Assembly: GCF_029227915.1 (NCBI RefSeq)
Contig: NC_079879.1
Span: 17,734,001 to 17,798,000 of the forward strand
Length of the DNA: 64,000 nucleotides
Direction of reading: 5' to 3'
Source of the DNA: Hydractinia symbiolongicarpus
Lineage: Eukaryota; Cnidaria; Hydrozoa; Anthoathecata; Hydractiniidae
Position 1 is the first letter of the stretch. Each line of letters begins with the position of its first letter. The notes beneath the pieces are model-generated. The model did no database searches and had not been told where the DNA came from. It saw only the letters and a program-made list of their open reading frames with translations. This document shows positions 21,599 through 31,577 of the stretch, in pieces. The position numbers and the translations under genes are program-made.

Positions 21599-22160
21599 GT
21601 GTGCTTGATCCAGTACACAAGACAAAAGGCATTGTTCATATGTATCGCCGTGCTCTTACCATACGTCTTGATCCTTGTTTGCTTCTTTCGATATCAACGT
21701 CTAATAAACATGCTTCGAGATATTGCAGAGATATTCGATGAAGTGGACACGCCAGTAGAAGTCCTTGATCAACGCGAAAAACCTATCGACAAACGTCAGA
21801 CTTTGAAAGATGCAATACGGAAAGGCAAGGGGGATCTCTTGCCGAAAAAATTTACAGAGGGCTTTGTTAAAAAAGCATGAGACTAGGTTATCGACAAGGT
21901 GTAGGTCTGTAGGGAGTGTAGTTTCAATCGATAGTGCCGATAAGCTCCGTCAAGACCTGGAAGAGGGCCCCATTATCAGGGACAGTATGGCTGACTTGGG
22001 GATTCTCGTGTACTCGGCGTTTGGAAAGCTTTTGACACCTACTGCGCATACTGTAAACCACTGCCAACTCTCCATGTCCAAGGTAGTTGAAAAGAAGGTT
22101 GATGAAGAGCAAGAAAACAATGTGAAACAGTCTATCAAAGATATGCATAGGCAATCGTGA
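21599..22160 (+). pseudogene. unidentified Polinton protein with possible membrane segment, frameshifted
   Basis: An open frame at 21599-21880 has a hydrophobic stretch (ALFICIAVLLPYVLILVCFF) and then MLRDIAEIFDEVDTPVEVLD; the internal ATG at 21710 may be the real start. A second frame (about 21885-22160) continues with acidic and coiled-coil-like sequence (SADKLRQDLEEGPIIRDS) and ends KDMHRQS. The two probably formed one gene. I do not recognise the family. Confidence 0.35.
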
Positions 22161-22414
22161 AATAGTTGATACATCAAACAATGAGGTCATGTGCAAACGC
22201 GGAGTACAAGCGCGGTATACGGACTGGTGCGCAGTTTACGGAGAATGTTACGCACGTGGTCTAATGATTTTGACACCAGCGGCTGATTGATTTCCACCAC
22301 AAGGATGAATTTAGTGAGGGCTCCGTATATGAATAAGATAAGATACGCTGGCAGAGAAGGTTTGAAGGCTAGCTAGAGTGAAGTGATTTTTGTAACTCTC
22401 CCGAGTTACAAGAA
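22161..22414. other. no gene recognised
   Basis: Short open stretches only, on both strands. Their position between two plus-strand genes suggests decayed coding DNA. Confidence 0.4.
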
Positions 22415-22669
22415 ATGAGTGAACAACAGACGCAAGAAGAAAAAGTACTTTCAAAGCCAGTAAAGCACCCAGGGAGAGTCGCGCAAGGTCACAATTTGGC
22501 GGCACTGATTTCCGTAAGCAGCCAACAGCGGAGCCACCAGGCAATGACTCCAAAGGGCTACATGCGCCTCAGCGAGAGCCCACAGCCCAGTCCGATATCA
22601 ACTTTCCGAAGATAAATGCGTTCACACGTGACACCGAAAGATCGGGATCTTGAGCCCTAGTACCAAGCT
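22415..22669 (+). pseudogene. small Polinton protein, probably frameshifted
   Basis: From the ATG at 22415 (MSEQQTQEEKVLSKPVKHPG) the frame contains KHPGRVAQGHNLAAL. I associate this basic K-x-P-x-RV-x-x-G-x-x-LA motif with a small conserved Polinton protein. After it, the frame to 22615 reads poorly, while another frame (about 22530-22655) stays open. The function is unknown. Confidence 0.35.
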
Positions 22670-22804
22670 TGATACAAGCGACGTGATGAAGATGGTGGCC
22701 TACTTCACAGCAGGATGGGGAAGCCGTGAGATGACCTTAGCAAAAGGCTGGATACCTGCCTCCATAGTACCTAAGCCTAAGTAAGTACCTACAAGGTTTG
22801 TTGT

Positions 22805-23424
22805 ATGTCTATGGCATATAACAAACATGACTCTGGATGTTGTCTTCCAGCCGCATACGGATTCTTCACCGGGCCTACCTCGTGTGGGAAGATTCGGCGA
22901 GTGCTCGACATCTTGGAGAACGAGTACAGGCATCATTTCCACAATATCATCATACTCTGCCCCACGATCCGCTGGAACAAGACTTATCAAGAGAGAGCCC
23001 CGCTTTGGAAAGATGACTACGTATTCCTGATACACCCCAAGGATCAACTCTTTTACTGGATCGAGCAACTATCGAAGCTGCTAGCGGGTGAGGAGAGCTT
23101 GTTCATTATCGATGACATGATAAGCGATGAATCTCTAGATAAAACCCGTGGGGCGTTGCTGGAACTAGCTGTTTCAGGTAGGCATAGGAATCACAGCTTG
23201 TGGCTGCTAACACAAAGATCCCAATAACGGTAAGAGATCAAATTAAACAGCTTTTTGTTTGGTATCCGAAGAATCAAAAGGAGCTCGAGCTCTTTCATGA
23301 AGACAACGATGTAATTTCGAGTAGGGAAAAAATTTCCATTATTAAGGCTTAGCTCAAAAAGTCGAAACATGTCTGCTTGTACGTGAGGCTAGAGCACCCC
23401 AGGGCCTGGAAAATTTTAGAGTGA
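22805..23424 (+). pseudogene. DNA packaging ATPase (FtsK/HerA type)
   Basis: The Walker A region reads GPTSCGKI (about 22871-22894), with Ile at the position of the expected Thr/Ser. Walker B is LFIIDDM near 23101-23121. The SGRHRN and LWLLTQRS block near 23175-23220 is the conserved sensor region. A frameshift near 23222 moves the rest into another frame (DQIKQLFVWYPKNQKEL; FHEDNDVI). An in-frame TAG at 23350-23352 interrupts that before the conserved RLEHPRAWK tail. The ATPase would pump genomes into capsids; this copy is broken three ways. The start codon is uncertain. Confidence 0.85.
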
Positions 23425-23469
23425 GCACAGTCCATACACGATCCTGATTGAGAACTTTTAAGATATAAA

Positions 23470-23853
23470 ATGTCTTGTCTTGCAAAATTACAGAGGAAAC
23501 TTGAGGAGCAGCGCAAGTGAATCAAACAAAAGGACGCGACCCTCGCACTGCAGGAGGGTGAGCTCGAAGATATGGATCAATACATTTTAGAACAGTCCCG
23601 CAAAATTGACACTTCGAAAGAGGTGCCGCGCGCAGGATCTAAGGCAGGCAACCCCAACAGTATAAGCACCTTTAACAGATTCATCAAAGAAGGGCACGTG
23701 GAGCGATACATATATAACTTCAAACTGATCGATTTGTGTCGAGATGATTTGTACGATCTAGGTGTTCCAGCACTGGACGATTTGTACAATCTAGGTGTTC
23801 ATTTGGGTCGAGATGATTTGTACAAGCTAAGTGTCTCAGTACCAGAGGACTAG
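23470..23853 (+). pseudogene. small coiled-coil protein with DDLYxLG repeats
   Basis: The ATG at 23470 opens a frame (MSCLAKLQRKLEEQRK) that meets a TGA at 23518-23520 and then continues in the same frame to 23853. The N-terminal 60 residues are heptad-like and charged. The C-terminus has three imperfect repeats, CRDDLYDLGV, LDDLYNLGV and RDDLYKLSV. These are also visible as DNA repeats of GATTTGTAC(A/G)A(T/G)CTA. It follows the ATPase by 45 bp. Family unknown. Confidence 0.45.
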
Positions 23854-23963
23854 AGGGTGTACATGTTTTTTGTGGGTTATCAAAACCACAAAAATTTCGC
23901 CTGATAATGCTGCTTGACCACTACTAAAAAGTCAGAAAACTTACTGAATATCAAAAACAAAAA

Positions 23964-24545
23964 GATGGAAGCATACGAACAAAGCCAGCAACTTAGAAAC
24001 TTTTACGAAATTCGAGTGCTCGTCCTGAATGCTGCATAAAGGAAGGATCAACTACTGGGTATTGCCCACAGTGTTTGGAGAATTTTAGATTTAGAAAGGG
24101 GCCATACTACGAAGTTTTTGAATATCCTGATGATGACGAGCTGTTGGACAGAGTAGCATCAGGTGAAAAGGCCTGGGCAACAATTGCATGCGAGGAGGAA
24201 GACGAAGTGCTCGAGGTTGATACTGAAGACCTGGGTCTGCATATTGTTTCCGCTGAAGTAAACAAATGAGGCGCGCTATGTTACGAGATTATCAAGGACC
24301 CTGAGTTATAGCTCTCTGATCTGGCAGACTTGACAAAAATTAGCGACATCCTCAAGTTTCCTATATCAGATAGACGCTTAGTTGATATTGAGTTGGAGAA
24401 TGAGCCCCTTGTCATCAAAGGTATAGTCTATGGCTATCCTTTCTATACCATCCAGCCATATGATTATACACGCCTTGATCATCCTATTGAGGACAATGAT
24501 GACTCCGAGGGTGAAGATTTAGACTTTTTGTATGGTGGGTATTAA
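23964..24545 (+). pseudogene. acidic zinc-ribbon-like Polinton protein with in-frame stops
   Basis: The ATG at 23964 (MEAYEQSQQLRNFYEIR) leads, through a frameshift near 24020, into a frame with ECC...YCPQC (about 24027-24074), a possible zinc ribbon. Acidic sequence follows (EYPDDDELLDR, CEEEDEVLEVDTEDLG). The same frame passes a TGA at 24267-24269 and a TAG near 24307 and stays readable to 24545, ending in an acidic tail (DNDDSEGEDLDFLYGGY). Two separate open frames seen here are thus likely one gene of about 190 residues. Function unknown; the last gene of the left plus-strand block. Confidence 0.45.
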
Positions 24546-24643
24546 TGTGAGCCACAGGTTCACATTAAATACGCTTATAAGTATCAACTGAGCAAGTCCC
24601 CGTAGCGGGGAACTTAGTGAAATGGCCATCCGACCCGAGAAAT

Positions 24644-25557
24644 TTACCACTCTTTTACATGCTCCGGAGGTACTTCAACATCCTCTGGTACTGGCATGAG
24701 TTCTTCAGAGACAAAGCTTCTCTCTGGCCTATCTACCAAATAGTACAGGAGACGGGTACCTGTTCCAGCAAATACAAGTATAGGCCGTCATCGGGTAATG
24801 GTTTCTCATCGTGCTTTTCCTCGACCTGCGGCAGCTCCTCAAGTTTGATGGCCTTGTTTGGCTTCATACCAATCATGGCGGTTCTGGTGTTGTTCAAACA
24901 TTTCACGATAGTGTACAAGTGTTTGACCCATGTTGTACTAGTTTTGTCAGAGGCAAGCTCTTGAGCATCTTGAGATTTGAAGAGTCTCTCCGCGAGCACC
25001 TTATTGTAGGACTCCACGAACGCCGTAAAAGTATGGTGGTATTTGGTGGTATCCCTCTTGATCTCCACACTTTTTCTTTCTAGAAGCTTGCTCACGGCAG
25101 ACTTGAAGTCGGAGCCGTTGTCGCATTGGAATATACTCGGATATTGGAAAGGCCCCGCTTTGTAAATGTCCTTGAGCATGTCAGCGACTGCGCTGGTTTT
25201 TTTCGTACGTAGAGGTCTCGCTACCTTGTACCTCGAAGCCACGTCAATGCCTGTGAGGATATATTTGTAGGTGTTTCCATAGACTTTATCATGGGGCATG
25301 TACAGCAAGTCAAACTGATGCATTTCATTGGGCTTTGTAATTGTGAAATGTGGGAAGTTGATGCACTTGGGACCTTGGATATGCCTGAGCCAGAGCAGTT
25401 GACGAGTCAGCCAATGATTAACTCTCTTTTTGGAGAGACCACTCTGCTCGGAGAGTAGTTTAATGGCTTTCCGTCCTTTCCAGAGATGTTCTGGAGAGTA
25501 GTAGATTTGACTTAGCTTTACAGCTTCTTCTTCTGTAAGGATATGTGCTTTTGACAT
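24644..25557 (-). pseudogene. Polinton integrase (retroviral-type, rve)
   Basis: From the ATG at 25557 the frame is open for 274 residues. The N-terminal helix-turn-helix/zinc-like region includes LSKKRVNHWL. The DDE core has HQFDLLYMP (first Asp), FQCDNGSDF (second Asp) and FVESYNKVLAERLF (Glu), so all three catalytic residues are present. The frame is lost near 24755 and the C-terminal chromodomain-like end (SFVSEELMPVPEDVEVPPE) lies in another frame ending at 24644. The protein would join element ends to target DNA, giving the short duplication seen here. Only the tail frameshift separates it from an intact frame. Confidence 0.9.
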
Positions 25558-25580
25558 TTATTAGATGTCAAAAACGTTCC

Positions 25581-25970
25581 TTATATGTACTTGTACACCG
25601 CGAAACCAAGGAGGGCCAGGGATCCTACGATGAACGTCAGCTCACCGTCTTGTTGTTGCTTCGAGGGTAAATAGTAGTCGGAGAGCTTTGGAGCTTTCTC
25701 GATCGTCGCAATATAGTACTGCCGCATACCTTCATCAAGCTCTTTCAAGCTTTCGCCAGCTTGACGCTTAAGCTCTCGCTGCTTGTTATACAAGTCAATC
25801 TTCGCTTGCCTATCTCTCACCCACTCTGCTTGTAATTGTTCAATAGCTTTATCGTGCCGCTTCCTATCTTCTTCCCCGTGCCCGGAGAGCTTTGAAAAGA
25901 GGAAATTAGAGCCGCTGAAGGCCAGTGCATTTATAATCGCTCCTCCTGCTAAAACCGCTATGCTTGCCAT
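25581..25970 (-). CDS. conserved Polinton membrane protein, 129 aa
   Basis: Starts MASIAVLAGGAIINALAFSG, a hydrophobic N-terminal segment. A long charged helix follows (EEDRKRHDKAIEQLQAEW to KQRELKRQAGESLKELDEG), then a second hydrophobic segment near the end (ELTFIVGSLALLGFAVYKYI). I recognise the pattern as a common Polinton gene without known function. It is intact and lies between integrase and capsid genes on the same strand, 7 bp from the capsid stop, so it is probably co-expressed with them. Confidence 0.6.
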   Translation of the reverse strand: MASIAVLAGGAIINALAFSGSNFLFSKLSGHGEEDRKRHDKAIEQLQAEWVRDRQAKIDLYNKQRELKRQAGESLKELDEGMRQYYIATIEKAPKLSDYYLPSKQQQDGELTFIVGSLALLGFAVYKYI

Positions 25971-25976
25971 GTTTAT

Positions 25977-27248
25977 TTAGTGTTCGATCGAGTGAAAGCT
26001 GCCGTTAAGGATGTTCAATTGGGCATCCATAAGCAAGTAAACATAGAACTCAATTTCACTGCTTGTACCATCTGCCTTCTTAGTTATGTGGAGTGTAATG
26101 CCATCAATAACACGTTGGAGGGGTCTGCCAGAACCGTGCAGGTTATTATCGGGGCTACTGCGGAAATCAATGGACAATGCGCATCTGGTGGTAAAAAATT
26201 GTCCTACTGTCACTTGGTGCTTATCGTGACTACCAAACAGGTTCACGATCTCTTCAATGTGATCGTTCGGTAACATTCCATGTGAACATAGCTGAGAGGG
26301 CTTACCTTCGACAGTGATCGAGACTTTTTTATCTTTGGATTGTAGAACACTTCATTCATACCAGCGTAAGGTTTCTGCTTCGAAGGGTCTACAAAAAGTA
26401 GGAGTATACCCTTGATGCTCTTGGCGGGGGTATCGTCTTGCAAGTTGTAGCTGGTATCACTTTTCTTCATCGTTACTATCTTGCTGCGGAATATACGCTC
26501 ATAAAGCAATGCAAACCGGGTGTACCTGGACATCATGGCACTCGCGAGCTCCTTATTGGTTACCTGATCGAACATTAACTCTATGTTCGAGATCTTATAT
26601 GTAGCATCCGCTGCATTAGCCGCTGTTGACCCTATGGCTGGTGTACCAGCATCTTTGATAACTTGGTCGTACGGCGCGAACCGTATAGCAAATTGGAGCC
26701 TATCGTGTAGACCTGCTGAATATAATGGTAATGCGCTTGTCAGCTCGAAAAATTTGCCGAGTGGGATACAGAAGGTGTTCCCGTAGGCCTCAGCTATCGC
26801 ATTTTCTTCATCGTTGCCTACATGGTCGCTAGCTTCAACCTGCAGGGCTCTGATGGTGCCGTCATTGGGATTGATGCCCTCAAGAATCAAGTTGTTCTCT
26901 CGGTCAAGCTTGGGCAGCCATAGGTCCTTGTAGGTGGCGAAAATGTTGAAGTCGGCGATGTTCTGGATTTCATTCCCGTTGAGTGTTATGCGAAGGTTCT
27001 GTACTAGGGCCTTCCCGATATTCGAAACGATCGTGCGTTTCGTGTTAGTCCCCGTTAGCTCCAGATCGAAAAGGAGTTTGATACTACCGGGAAATATGAC
27101 ATCATTTGGTCCAAGTTGGGGCATGTCAACACATAGCTCTGTATTCTGGCTAATCGTTGGCCGGACGTGCGACACTCTTACTCGCTGTTTCAAGCATCGC
27201 GAGCATGGTCTTAATTTCTACATAAGGGTCTAATAGAGTATCGAACAT
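25977..27248 (-). pseudogene. major capsid protein (double jelly-roll), two frameshifts
   Basis: The ATG at 27248 begins MFDTLLDPYVEIKTM. A frameshift near 27194 leads into the long frame at 27193-26243, with DVIFPGSIKLLFDLELTGTN, LVQNLRITLNGNEIQ and YAPYD-like sequence of Polinton capsids. A second frameshift near 26250 moves the C-terminal jelly-roll strands (QFFTTRCALSIDFRSSPDN, then GITLHITKK) into a frame ending at 25977. Total length, about 420 codons, fits the family. The second Polinton (60.5-61.3 kb) encodes the same protein, so the order of blocks is confirmed by comparison. It would build the icosahedral shell. Confidence 0.85.
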
Positions 27249-27283
27249 TGCTTTATTATTAGGGGAGTTAAATGCTGAAATAA

Positions 27284-28523
27284 ATGTCTGAAAATCCAGG
27301 ATACGATAATGAAGACTTTACACCAGAGGAGAACATTCAGATGGATGATCTAGGACCCGTTAACGCCCCTAGTGATATCCTAACGCCCCTCGAGGCTCAG
27401 CAGGGGTCAAGCACCGAGGCTCAGCAGGAGGAAGAGCAGCAGGAAGAGCAGCAGGGAGATTCACGTGATGGAATGACGAAATCTGTACTAGAAGAAGAGG
27501 TGGATGCTTTTATTTGCATTTGAGTGGTAATTTGAGCATGGGATCCCTGAATAAAACCCGGATAGATATAAATGTAATCAATGGTAACTTCAAGGTTGAA
27601 GGGAAACACCTTTTTTCAAAGGTATAAGACTTACGAAGGATAAAGGGGTAGGGTTCCTGGAATTAAGTACATTAAAAAAGGACCTTACGGCTCAAGATAT
27701 TCAAGACATGGGTTTTACCGAATATGTATCTACACAGGGCCGGAACCTCGTGGTAGAGGCTGATGTTATTATATTGAATAGGGATGATGAAAAGGCTTCG
27801 GGTGGGACGATTGAAATGCAAACAATTGATAGCATTCAAAATTTTTCTCGGGACGTAGAGGGTTATGTAGATAATTCGTTCGCGGGCATGGACGATGAGA
27901 TCAAGGTCCCTGATATGAGAAAGATAAAGCTCGAAATTGAAAACTTGCGGAAGACTATTAAGGAGGTGAAGGATAAACTTGTACAACATGACAGCGAGAT
28001 AAATACGAGGGAGGGTAGGTTGAAGGAACTTAAGAAGCAGAAGCCCGGGGTGCGAAGGCTTCGGGATGTTGATGATCTTGAGAAGGAATTGAAGAAATTG
28101 AAGGAAGATAAGAAGAATGAACTGGGTAAGCACGGTCTACTTCCCTCCGAAGTGTTTAAGCAACTGAGGTCTATTAAGTCCGAGCTGATGAAGATTGCTG
28201 GAGACAATAAAACCTTGCTTGAAAAGCTTAAAACCCTTTTCCGGGAGCAGGGCCTGACTATCGCCAGCGTTACTTCCGCTGTTGGCTTGCTGGTCTCTAC
28301 CATCGTGCTCGCCGTCACTGGAGGTGGAGGTGCTGCCGGAAGAGCTGCTGGAGGAAGTACAGGTGGGAAAGGTTTTGTACGGAAACAGCTTGAAAAACAT
28401 CATTGGCAGCGTGGACTCGTTCTTCTTCAGAGTTGCAGCGAGAGTCGTCGAGCTTTGGCTGCTGTAGTTGGTATTGGTGTTGCGTATGTTGGTAACAGGA
28501 GGAGTAAGGGTGGAAATAATTGA
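27284..28523 (+). pseudogene. conserved coiled-coil membrane protein of Polintons
   Basis: Diverges from the capsid gene with 35 bp between starts. The N-terminus (MSENPGYDNEDFTPEENIQM) is acidic and Gln/Glu-rich (EEEQQEEQQ). After a stop at 27521-27523 and a frameshift the main frame (about 27560-28405) has a long coiled coil (KIKLEIENLRKTIKEVKDKL, LKKLKEDKKNELGKHG). It then has a glycine-rich hydrophobic segment (IASVTSAVGLLVSTIVLAVT). A short C-terminal hydrophobic piece (AAVVGIGVAYVG) closes it after one more shift. The homologue at 61.3-62.6 kb has the same order. It may be a minor virion or membrane protein; no function is established. Confidence 0.6.
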
Positions 28524-28588
28524 TGAGAGTTTAATTTGTTGATCAACAGATTAAACTTACTTCAGCCAAACATATATGAGGATCAGTC

Positions 28589-29700
28589 CTACAAATGGTA
28601 GACAGTGGCCTTGGTATTCTCATGGACATCCGCAGACCGGGATAGGCTGGCACCCCCAACCATTTCATGACTTGGTGCTTGATGTTTCGTCGACTTGATA
28701 GTCTGGCTAGGAGGTGTGGTGAAGGCTGCCTCATGCTTGGTAGCATGGCCTAAGGCTTTGGTATTCAGGTCTAGCTCCACCCCTACGCCTACGTTAGAGG
28801 GCGCGATCAGAACGTTGTTGTTATACCCCACAATCTTTTCAATGCGAAGGTCCATATTGGAAGGGATCATGTACACGCTGGACATCACGGCGAAGTTTAC
28901 CGGAGTCCTAGCATACTGGAGCACCTTTTGGAACTCGGTGATGTCTTGACCTACGTTTTCTTCACGTTGAACCATGGCCTCGAATTTCTGCAGGAGGATC
29001 TGTCTAGCCGTGAAGTTATCGGCGTTAGAGCCTAGGATTGAGGCCTTGGCACTCGCTTAGGATCCTAGTAGCAAGATCACGTAAACGCGAATACTCTCGG
29101 TAAGTTTCATCAAGCCCTCCGATGTCAGACCCTCGCTAATGGGGATGATAAACTTGGCCCAATCCCCATCAACCTGCGGCCACCATCTACCATTTGTCAA
29201 CGACGACTCCAGTGCTTTGAATTTGTACAAAGCGTTGGGGTCTGCACCGTACTCACGAAATATTTACGCATACCCCGAGGTGGAGTAGGGGTTCTCGTAC
29301 TGGGAAAAGCCTCTTTTGTATGGCACGGGTACCTTCATTCTCGCGAGAATACGTCTCATGTGATAGTACACGTGAAATTTGAGAATGGATTGAACGAGGG
29401 GTACAGAGCCACTCATGTGCTTGGCAGAGATGCCCAACGCGGTTGTCGCGCAATGACAAGCAAAATTGACCTGGATGTTCCAATAGTCCAAGGCTTGCCC
29501 CTCCCAATTTACACTAACAGGATCGTTCAACAAGTTAGTGGGGACTTTGATGGGGTACTTGGCGAACTGTGGAAGTCCACGGAAATATGCGGAGTCGTAC
29601 TCACGCAGAGGCCTTGATGCTCCAAGTTAGTTACACTGAGAGGCCACTCACCTCTGTTGGACTTGTACTTTGCTCTCGGGTTATACGAATAAATGTTCAT
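28589..29700 (-). pseudogene. conserved Polinton protein, unassigned, structural candidate
   Basis: Reading from the ATG at 29700 (MNIYSYNPRAKYKSNRG), conserved blocks occur in successive frames. NDPVSVNWEGQALDYWNIQV and VPYKRGF lie at 29533-29264. A segment near 29060 contains an in-frame TAA. VLQYARTPVNFAVMSSVYMI lies at 28975-28589. The copy at 62.9-63.8 kb shows the same blocks (SYNWNAKY, LWSTQLNFAAYC, SVDFSVAHGVYLIPSDMN), which proves these pieces are one gene of about 370 residues. Aromatic-rich beta-like sequence would suit a virion protein, but that is a guess. Confidence 0.6.
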
Positions 29701-29717
29701 CTTTTCTTTAAAGAAAC

Positions 29718-30387
29718 ATGAAGCTACTGTATATTACAGATATAGAGAAACCTACGATATTCGAGGAATACCTAGGCCAGGACACGAGGATTTCTCTAAA
29801 ATCGATCAGCATTCGACCTACATGGCTGAATATCTACAGTAACAACGATTTTACCATCCGCAAGGTAGGGCCCGATCAGACGGTTACTCGAATTGAGATC
29901 ATGTACGGTTTGTACAAAATAGAGGATTTGGTAGCCATTGTCAACAGCAAGGGGGAGGGCAAGATCGAGCTGTTTGTCCTGAATAATGGACTCTGCAGGC
30001 TCCGTGTCAATGACGGGTACACGGTGGTGATTCATCGAAAACTGCAAGAGCTATTGGGCTTGCTCTACGATCCCAGCAAAAAGTACTATATGAAGGGTGA
30101 ATACGATTCATTCTATAAGACTGACGTCTACCATAGGTTACGACTTGTTTGCCCTCAATTAGATGAGGATGATTGCCTGCTGGATGCTAAAAATCCAAGA
30201 TTCTTGTCATGCTTCCTACCAAAGAGCTAAACGCATGGGTGATATGTTGACGTGGAGTTTTGACACTCCTGTGTACCTTCCCTTGAAGGGCTCGACCAAT
30301 CGTCTGGAGTTCATGCTGACAGACGAGTATCACCATGATAAAAATGTTTCGTTCGTGGGAATTACTATGCACCTACTGATGGAATAA
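29718..30387 (+). pseudogene. probable minor capsid (penton-like) protein
   Basis: The ATG at 29718 (MKLLYITDIEKPTIFEEYLG) starts a frame open to 30230. A frameshift near 30220 leads to the C-terminal part ending at 30387 (WSFDTPVYLPLKGSTNRLEF, then SFVGITMHLLME). A C-terminal single jelly-roll with such a F-x-L-TDE...V-x-M-x-L pattern is what Polinton penton proteins show, and the size (about 220 residues) fits. It starts 17 bp from the divergent gene start. The second Polinton has the homologue starting at 63850. The penton assignment is inferred from pattern and position. Confidence 0.5.
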
Positions 30388-30441
30388 ATAACAGACATTG
30401 CTAAGCTTTACCCGAGCTTACCTTCTGTACCTCCGGAGGGT

Positions 30442-31035
30442 ATGGAGGAGGACAGTTCACAAGTCTATAGACTGAAGAAGATTGAGGAGGTAGATCAGTA
30501 CCTTAGAGGTGAGATTAAAGAGCGTGACAAGCTTGCTAAAAAGTTCATGATGCATGATACGTGGGTGAGGTTCTGCGACCATGGGTTACTAGCAGTAAGT
30601 GTCATAACTTCCGGCGTTGGTATCGGCAGTATACTCTCGGGCATCGGTGTACCATTAGCCGTGGCTATGGGTGGGATCACTATCGCTGTAGGGTTGGGGC
30701 AAGCGGGTCTGCGGAATGCCGGGAAGAGGCTAGGTGCTAAGAGTAAGAAGCATGAGAGCATCAGACTACTGGCAGAGACCAAGCTCAACTCTATCGTTGA
30801 CTTAATTAGTAAAGCCGTGGAGAATGGGCGCGTTGACGACCACGAGTTCAGCTTAATCATGCAGGAAAAGCAAAAGTAGATGGTGCTAAAGGAGCAAGCC
30901 CGTCAGCGAACACGCAAAATCGTGGACTCTATCAATGAATGGGAGAGACAGCAGCTTGTCACGCAAGGTCTGGAGGAGGCCAAGGATGAACTGCTCAAAA
31001 AACTTCAATCTGCGCAGTATGTCAGCGGTACTTAG
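30442..31035 (+). pseudogene. conserved Polinton protein with glycine-rich membrane hairpin
   Basis: From the ATG at 30442 (MEEDSSQVYRLKKIEEVDQY) the frame has an N-terminal coiled region and two hydrophobic glycine-rich segments (LLAVSVITSGVGIGSILSGI and VPLAVAMGGITIAVGLGQAG). A long charged helix follows (KKHESIRLLAETKLNSIVDL). A TAG at 30877-30879 interrupts it. The same frame continues (ARQRTRKIVDSINEWERQQL) to the stop at 31033-31035, so the full protein would have about 197 residues. The pattern resembles membrane-lytic or virion membrane proteins, but I know no function. Confidence 0.55.
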
Positions 31036-31080
31036 AGGAGCCGCCTGCTTATTCATAGATCTAGTATGTTGAACAACATA

Positions 31081-31491
31081 CTAGACGATTTCGAGTACTT
31101 CTCCAGTGTCTTGATCGATGATAAGGCCATTATTATGTACGATACGTCGCTGCTTTTCAGCGAGCTCTCTCGAGTATTGTTCTGCCAGTCGATACTTGCG
31201 CAAAACTAGCAATAGGAGACGTCTATCTGTGTCGATTCTTTGAATTTAGCCTTGACTGAGGAGCTCGGGCTTATTCATAGTGGAGTATTTTCCAATACCT
31301 AGTGCTTTCGCTTCCTTTTTAAGTTCAGGAACGTTCATAGTGACGCAGCGAAGAATGCCCAGTGCTGCTTCCTTTTTAAGTTCGGGAACGTTCATAGTGG
31401 CGTAGCGAAGAATGCCTAGTGCTTCCTTTTTCAGTTCGGGAACGTTTATGTTTGTTTCTATGGCTAAAGACAACCATACAAACCTTTGCAT
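31081..31491 (-). pseudogene. protein with three SAP/Rho-N-like repeats
   Basis: From the ATG at 31491 three copies of a 17-20-residue unit follow: NVPELKKEALGILRYATM, NVPELKKEAALGILRCVTM, NVPELKKEAKALGIGKYSTM, then NKPELLSQ. The pattern ELKKEAK-x-LGI-x-x-YS-x-M-x-K-x-EL is that of SAP or Rho N-terminal DNA-binding helices. The DNA repeats have a period of about 55-58 bp. A TAA at about 31256 stops the frame, but the same frame continues readable (VLRKYRLAEQYSRELAEKQ; LIIDQDTGEVLEIV) to the stop at 31081, about 136 codons. The tail is probably part of the original gene. Function unknown; DNA binding is suggested by the repeats. Confidence 0.5.
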
Positions 31492-31577
31492 CCACTACGA
31501 CTCAGTGACGCTCTCGGTGCTGATCAGGTAAACCCGAAAGTTCACCTGATTACTACTACCTGATTGACTGTTGTTTC

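Noticed and set aside
22161-22414. Expected adenovirus-type Polinton protease
   Set aside because: I looked for the His/Cys catalytic blocks in this and the other gaps of the element and found none; absence may be real or hidden by decay.
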